A stretch of 64,000 bases of DNA from contig CANPXF010000004.1 of the NCBI GenBank assembly GCA_947585745.1, positions 56,564-120,563 of the forward strand. Direction: 5' to 3'. Each line of letters opens with the position of its first letter. Positions within the stretch are counted from its first letter, which is position 1. Both the position numbers and the translations under genes were made by a program. The notes below the pieces were generated by a model, which worked only from the letters and a program-made list of their open reading frames with translations, ran no database searches and was not told the origin of the DNA. This DNA is from an uncultured Clostridia bacterium (lineage in GTDB: Bacteria; Bacillota; Clostridia; Oscillospirales; Acutalibacteraceae). This document shows positions 59,995 through 64,000 of the stretch, in pieces.

Positions 59995-62440
59995 ATGCGA
60001 TTTTAGCAATCGTGTATTGAATTTTTGTAGCGTCCTTAACGCTTAGCCTTCCATCCTTGTCATAATCGCCGAGAAGCGTTTGCTCGTCATCAAATATAAT
60101 AAGCTCTACAAGCGCTTTTTGAATGAGCGTTACGTCCGAAATATTTATCAGCGTATCTCTGTTAACGTCGCCGTAAGAATATTTGGTCTGAATACTTGTC
60201 GGTTGTGTTGAAGTATCGGCTGTTTCGCTTGATGTTGCAATCGGAGAGGTTGTAGGTGTTATTTGAGAAGAAGCTTCCTGTGAAGACGATGAGGGCGTAG
60301 GATTACCTCCGGGATAGTAAGTAGGAATCGGGTCTTCTGCCGAAACAGCGTCGACCTCGTTGCAAGTTGTTCCGCCGGAGTTTGTAACAGTACTGCTCTT
60401 AATAGTGTAGTTTGTCGAGCCGTCAATTGAGATATCAACGGTTTGTTTTGCACCAAAGTTAAAGATAATTCTATCATATTCACTGCTTACAGTTGCGGTA
60501 TATGTACCGCCCGAGCCTGACATTGCTGTTCCCGGCCAATCACCGCCGTTAACCTGCGTTGCGCTGTTCCACATATAAATGTTGGGAGTTCCCGACCAAC
60601 CCGAAACGTTATTCGTGTTAACCGTTACTGTATAGCTGTCAGACTTTACAGCCCTTGTGTATGTGTATGTTGCAGTCGTTACCTGGGCACCGCCCTTATA
60701 ACCTTTAAGTGTTACTACATATGTTGCTCCTGCTGTGTCAGCAGATGTTCCGAGGGTTATTTTTTGTCCGCTTGTATAAGCTGTTTCAGCACTGCCATTT
60801 ACAGAATATGTTGCGTTGTCGCAGTTTTTAGTGCTGAGTGTAATTGATATATTGTCTGTATAATATCTCTGGCTTGCTGTCGCGTATACTGTGGGACCCG
60901 GCTCATTATAAAGAACTGCTACACCTGTATTTCCGATAGAACCGCTTATTTTTCCGTTTGATACAGTAAATGTACCGCCTGATACGCGGTCTGTGTATGT
61001 GCCGTCAGCCATAGTGGCAACTGTAAGGTTTGATACACTCTTAGTCGTGCCGGAGCAATTAACAAGAACTGCGCCGCCGTTCTGAGTTTTACTGCCGCGT
61101 CCGATAACAGCTACGCCCGAAGCGTTTGCGAGGTACTCGCCTTGACCCGCGTAAACATTGTTAAATTTGTTGACTTCTGCTACCTCTTTACTTGTCCAGT
61201 CAGTTTCAGAAGCAACGCCGAGTTGCTGGGTAAGGCTTGCGGGACGAGCAAGATACATTGATGTTATGCCGTCACGAGCCGCAATAGCCGCCCAAGTTTT
61301 ATTTCTTTGCGCTTTTGAGAAGTTCTTTGAAGAGTTGTCCATATATGTATCATGAGATTCATCCCAGAGGACTGTCTGAGCTTTTGAACCGTTTGCCATA
61401 TTCTGCGGTATTGCGTTTGCGGCGCCTCCGTTGGTAACCGCGGTTTGAATTTGGCGGTATATTGTGGAATCAGTAACCTTCATAAACGGGAAGTAGTGGT
61501 TGTAAGAACGTCCGTATCCGCAAGTGTTAAGAATTTCTCCGTATGAAAGAAGTTCTTTGTTATAGGTGTTTTTGGCGTATGTTTTAACCTTATTAACCGT
61601 GTTAACCCAAAAGTCAGACTTATATTTATCCATATCAGACGGAGTCTCAATATGTTTTGCCGCGTCAAAACGGAAACCGTCTATACCTGCGTCTACCATT
61701 TCCTGCAGATACTCATAAATAGCATTTTGAACTCTGCTGTCCTCGGTTTTGAGGTCAGGCAGACGTGATGTACATCCGCGGGTAAGGTCGTTTGTACAGG
61801 TATCCTGAGGTCCGGACCACTCGTATTGGTATGTCATATTAAACCACGGATTATGAAAAAGCTTATTATCATAGATTTCAGGTTCAAACTGCTTTGCTTT
61901 CGGCGTTACATGAGCCATAGGGTCGGATGATGAGATATTGTCCTCACCCGAACAGGTACCCATATGATTGATAACGGAGTCGGCAATAATACGAATGCCA
62001 CGCTTATGAGCCTCTTTGACCATTGTAACGAGCTCGCTCTTTGTTCCGAGAGCGTTATCAGAACTTTGGTTAAGCTGGAAACCGGCGGGCTGATAGAACA
62101 TCCACCATCCGTTGTCGTTTTCTCCGGTAACCTTGTGTCCCTTTGTTCCCTCTTTGATTTCATTTGGGGGAGAAATCTGAATAACAGTAAATCCCTGTGA
62201 GGCAACTTTATCCAGTTCCTGTGTCATATTAGCATAACTCCAGTTCCATGCCTGAAGAATGGTAGCGTTATCGAGATCATCTGTAAGACCATAAGGGTTA
62301 CTCGTGACATCTGAATAGGTGTCAGGTACGCCCGAAACGCTTTTTGTCGTTGTAACCGCGTTGGCTGTGTAGTTTGCGGCAATAAAACAGGTAAGCAACA
62401 TACAAACTGCCAACACTACAGAAATAACTTTTCTTTTCAT
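59993..62440 (-). CDS. Secreted GH13 alpha-amylase with C-terminal dockerin
   Basis: The 815-residue enzyme has a signal peptide (KRKVISVVLAVCMLLTC, cleavage near ANA) and a GH13 barrel at about 45-420 with the nucleophile in IDGFRFDAAKH, the acid/base in LSYGEILNT and the third acid in DESHDTYMD. Beta domains and a CBM26-like module at about 603-690 (NGGDWPGTAM, YDRIIFNFG) follow, then a Ser/Thr linker and a dockerin at the very end, about 753-815 (DVNRDTLINISDV, DYDKDGRLSVKDA). The catalytic domain closely resembles that of the second amylase. Start chosen at 62440, where the signal peptide begins; AAAGG lies 13 bases upstream, a little far. Confidence 0.93.
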   Translation of the reverse strand: MKRKVISVVLAVCMLLTCFIAANYTANAVTTTKSVSGVPDTYSDVTSNPYGLTDDLDNATILQAWNWSYANMTQELDKVASQGFTVIQISPPNEIKEGTKGHKVTGENDNGWWMFYQPAGFQLNQSSDNALGTKSELVTMVKEAHKRGIRIIADSVINHMGTCSGEDNISSSDPMAHVTPKAKQFEPEIYDNKLFHNPWFNMTYQYEWSGPQDTCTNDLTRGCTSRLPDLKTEDSRVQNAIYEYLQEMVDAGIDGFRFDAAKHIETPSDMDKYKSDFWVNTVNKVKTYAKNTYNKELLSYGEILNTCGYGRSYNHYFPFMKVTDSTIYRQIQTAVTNGGAANAIPQNMANGSKAQTVLWDESHDTYMDNSSKNFSKAQRNKTWAAIAARDGITSMYLARPASLTQQLGVASETDWTSKEVAEVNKFNNVYAGQGEYLANASGVAVIGRGSKTQNGGAVLVNCSGTTKSVSNLTVATMADGTYTDRVSGGTFTVSNGKISGSIGNTGVAVLYNEPGPTVYATASQRYYTDNISITLSTKNCDNATYSVNGSAETAYTSGQKITLGTSADTAGATYVVTLKGYKGGAQVTTATYTYTRAVKSDSYTVTVNTNNVSGWSGTPNIYMWNSATQVNGGDWPGTAMSGSGGTYTATVSSEYDRIIFNFGAKQTVDISIDGSTNYTIKSSTVTNSGGTTCNEVDAVSAEDPIPTYYPGGNPTPSSSSQEASSQITPTTSPIATSSETADTSTQPTSIQTKYSYGDVNRDTLINISDVTLIQKALVELIIFDDEQTLLGDYDKDGRLSVKDATKIQYTIAKIA

Positions 62441-62694
62441 AAAAAATCCATAGCCTTTCCGCCCACAAATAGTAGACAAAATTTCCCGCAACCTTATCGT
62501 GGGCTGATAAGTTGTGTTTGGAAATTTAATCATCGCTCGGCCACCGTTAAGGAAACCAAGCGTACAACAGGGATAAAATCAGTGAAAATTCACGCTAATT
62601 TATTCTGCCGTATGTAATATAACTTCTAACAAGGTATAAAAACCTTTTTATCACATACTATAATAAATTATTTTCGTCAAAAATACAATTCGTT
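62441..62694 (-). other. Long leader region of the third amylase
   Basis: On the minus strand CGCTTGG can pair with CCGAGCG (near 62530-62560) and GCCCAC with GTGGGC (near 62460-62510), so a structured 5' leader is possible. A candidate promoter is TTGACG with TATGTG near 62650-62680. I match no known riboswitch. Confidence 0.35.
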
Positions 62695-62706
62695 TTTTGT
62701 ACAAAA
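62695..62706. promoter_or_regulatory. Palindrome upstream of the third amylase
   Basis: TTTTGTACAAAA is a perfect 12-base palindrome about 255 bases before the amylase start. A one-base variant precedes the first amylase. Operator function is speculative. Confidence 0.25.
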
Positions 62707-62785
62707 TATTACTATAATATATGTATATTATGCCATAGGGAAATGTGTTAGATTGCGGAAATAATTTATTAATTTTATAAAAAAG

Positions 62786-62831
62786 CGGTCGAACGGCAAA
62801 CGTAATAAAATTACTGATTTGTCTATCCGAC
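62786..62831 (-). terminator. Terminator after the short 27-residue frame
   Basis: On the minus strand GGTCG and CGACC close a long, imperfectly paired hairpin (with AGTAAT/ATTAC inside), followed by GCTTTTTTAT. Confidence 0.7.
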
Positions 62832-62857
62832 CTGAATACATTTATATTTTATGCACT

Positions 62858-62941
62858 TTATCTTTCGCTTTCGTGCCATTCTTCGTTACCGAAAATAAAA
62901 TCGTCTATATCTCCGTTATCAATATAATATATGAATAACAT
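62858..62941 (-). CDS. Possible 27-residue small protein
   Basis: AAGGAGGTG lies eight bases before an ATG that opens a 27-codon frame (MLFIYYIDNGDIDDFIF, ending HESER), with a terminator just after it. The start is hydrophobic and the end acidic. It follows the cytidylate-kinase-like gene by 43 bases on the same strand. The ribosome site is the main evidence; translation is unproven. Confidence 0.45.
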   Translation of the reverse strand: MLFIYYIDNGDIDDFIFGNEEWHESER

Positions 62942-62984
62942 ACAAATGCACCTCCTTAATATAGCAAATAAGGGGGCGCGGATT

Positions 62985-63602
62985 TTAGTTTATAATTTCC
63001 AGATAATTAACCACGATGTCAACAACCTGTTCGTCTGTCAGGTTTGTTCTGTTTATACATAAATCGTAATTTTCCGTCAGACCCCATTTTTTGCCTGAAT
63101 AAAAGTTATAATAATTTGCTCTTGATTTGTCGGTTTTAGTGACAGTTTGCTCCGCCTTTGATTCTTTAATCCCTTTTGTTTCAATAGCGCGCTTAATTCT
63201 GTAATCTTTGTCAGCATATATATAAAGCTTAACAACGTCTGCTCTGTCTTTAAGCACATAGTCTGCGCAACGTCCGACAAATATACACGGTTCGTTACTT
63301 GCCAACTGTTTAATTATTTTATGCTGTAAAAGATAAAGTCTGTCATTTACAGGTAATTGACCTGAATTGTAACTGGTACTGAAAGAGTAAAGCCCCATTG
63401 AGAGAGAGTAAAGAAGGCTGTTGGTAGCTTTCTCGTCAACATTGTTAAAAATCTCCGGGTCAATTCCGCTTTCCTTAGCGGCAATTGAGATAAGCTCTTT
63501 GTCATAACACTTTATACCAAGTCTTTTGGATAACGCTTCACCGATTTTTCGTCCGCCGCTACCAAATTGTCTGGCAATTGTAATAATGTTTTTACAAGCC
63601 AT
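62985..63602 (-). CDS. Cytidylate-kinase-like family protein
   Basis: The 205-residue protein has the P-loop-like start ITIARQFGSGGRKIGEALSKRLG at about residues 7-29, CYDKELISIAAKESG and FVGRCADYVLKDR, as in the 'cytidylate kinase 2' family common in clostridia. GSGGRKIG replaces the canonical GxGKST. True CMP kinase activity is not established for the family. AGGAGGG precedes the ATG. Confidence 0.9.
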   Translation of the reverse strand: MACKNIITIARQFGSGGRKIGEALSKRLGIKCYDKELISIAAKESGIDPEIFNNVDEKATNSLLYSLSMGLYSFSTSYNSGQLPVNDRLYLLQHKIIKQLASNEPCIFVGRCADYVLKDRADVVKLYIYADKDYRIKRAIETKGIKESKAEQTVTKTDKSRANYYNFYSGKKWGLTENYDLCINRTNLTDEQVVDIVVNYLEIIN

Positions 63603-63633
63603 TGTTGACCCTCCTGTACGAAGTTCTGCCTAC

Positions 63634-63662
63634 ATTATATGCAATCTGCACCAAAAAATCAA
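63634..63662 (-). promoter_or_regulatory. Promoter of the cytidylate-kinase-like gene
   Basis: On the minus strand TTGATT (63657-63662) and TATAAT (63634-63639) are 17 bases apart, with the ATG about 30 bases after the -10. Confidence 0.75.
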
Positions 63663-63839
63663 CTAAAATTTACATTTTTGTAAATATAGCATAAAAGAAT
63701 TATGCTTTGTTTGTATATAATATCCTTTAATTTTAAAAATACAACTATATTCAATATATATTGTATATTAATGCGCTATGTCTGTTAATATAATATTATA
63801 GAATTTAAAAAAATATTTTGAAATTTTTTGGAAAAAGTA
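63663..63839. other. AT-rich region upstream of the rRNA-like promoter
   Basis: Very rich in A and T with no coding frame. Runs such as AAAAAAATATTTTGAAATTTTTTGG directly before the -35 could be an UP element for the strong promoter that follows. Confidence 0.4.
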
Positions 63840-64000
63840 TTGACTTTATGTGTTGATTATAATATAATAACAAATACGCTGTAGCGCAGAGATTACATTC
63901 CTGTAATTTATGTGTTGAGCGCACAGAACCTTGAAAATTAAACAACGCAAGTAAAGAAACCCGAGATGACTTTGAGTTAAAAAGAAAAGACTTAAAGGAA
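63840..64000 (+). promoter_or_regulatory. Probable rRNA operon promoter and 16S leader
   Basis: TTGACT (63840-63845) and TATAAT (63863-63868) are 17 bases apart. The transcript contains GAACCTTGAAAATTAAACAAC near 63927, a phrase usual in clostridial rRNA leaders and spacers. No mature 16S sequence is present before the window ends, so the rRNA gene would start just beyond it. Confidence 0.7.

Noticed and set aside
1..64000. CRISPR arrays, prophage modules or complete insertion sequences
   Set aside because: No regularly spaced repeats, no cas genes, no phage structural genes and no intact transposase or integrase were found.

Overview
The window looks like a chromosomal segment of a low-GC, spore-forming, starch-degrading gut Firmicute of the Ruminococcaceae, most like Ruminococcus bromii or a close relative. 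The evidence is three secreted GH13 alpha-amylases that each carry a type I dockerin and starch-binding modules (amylosome-type enzymes), a sporulation sigma factor of the SigG type, a type III glutamine synthetase, and AT-rich TTGACA/TATAAT promoters with strong AGGAGG ribosome sites. The species name is inference. No scaffoldin or cohesin is in the window.

Layout. 0.1-2.8 kb: a small secreted protein and a two-gene ABC exporter. 2.9-13.2 kb: a nitrogen assimilation block, with gltBD on the minus strand facing glnN and an ammonium transporter fused to a PII domain on the plus strand; glnN has a leader with a hexaloop hairpin nested into a terminator. 13.4-21.5 kb: MntP, an AlkD-like protein, and a redox/aldehyde module under divergent LysR and MerR regulators (aldo/keto reductase, decarboxylase-cupin, hydrolase, two flavodoxins, iron alcohol dehydrogenase). 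21.6-23.2 kb: 1-phosphofructokinase, a structured non-coding stretch and tRNA-Leu. 23.3-28.2 kb: cell-surface glycopolymer export and modification (TagGH-like ABC transporter, epimerase, SDR-LicD fusion). 28.3-30.8 kb: first amylase. 31-35.1 kb: rmuC, sigG, a YerC-like regulator, a methyltransferase and Hsp33. 35.2-35.7 kb: five tRNAs (Val, Asp, Phe, Gly, Cys).

36.2-46.8 kb is the most unusual part: a one-directional run of metabolic genes that looks more A+T-rich than its flanks and starts just after the tRNA array. It encodes an ATP-grasp ligase, a MmgE/PrpD protein, an aldo/keto reductase remnant, an asparagine-synthetase-like protein broken at a nine-G tract, an intact aldo/keto reductase, a phosphonopyruvate-decarboxylase-like ThDP enzyme, a TIM-barrel-like protein of unknown function, a CitE-like lyase and a two-subunit tartrate dehydratase/fumarase. 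I infer a small-molecule biosynthetic or catabolic pathway, probably acquired laterally; its product is unknown.

46.9-51 kb: a potABCD polyamine transporter operon. 51.2-54.5 kb: second, largest amylase. 54.9-59.8 kb: an M23 peptidase resembling SpoIIQ, followed by an accessory patch of small and unrecognised genes and two decayed mobile-element genes (a TnpV remnant and its small neighbour). 60-62.4 kb: third amylase. 62.9-63.6 kb: a cytidylate-kinase-like protein. The window ends in what looks like the promoter and leader of an rRNA operon.
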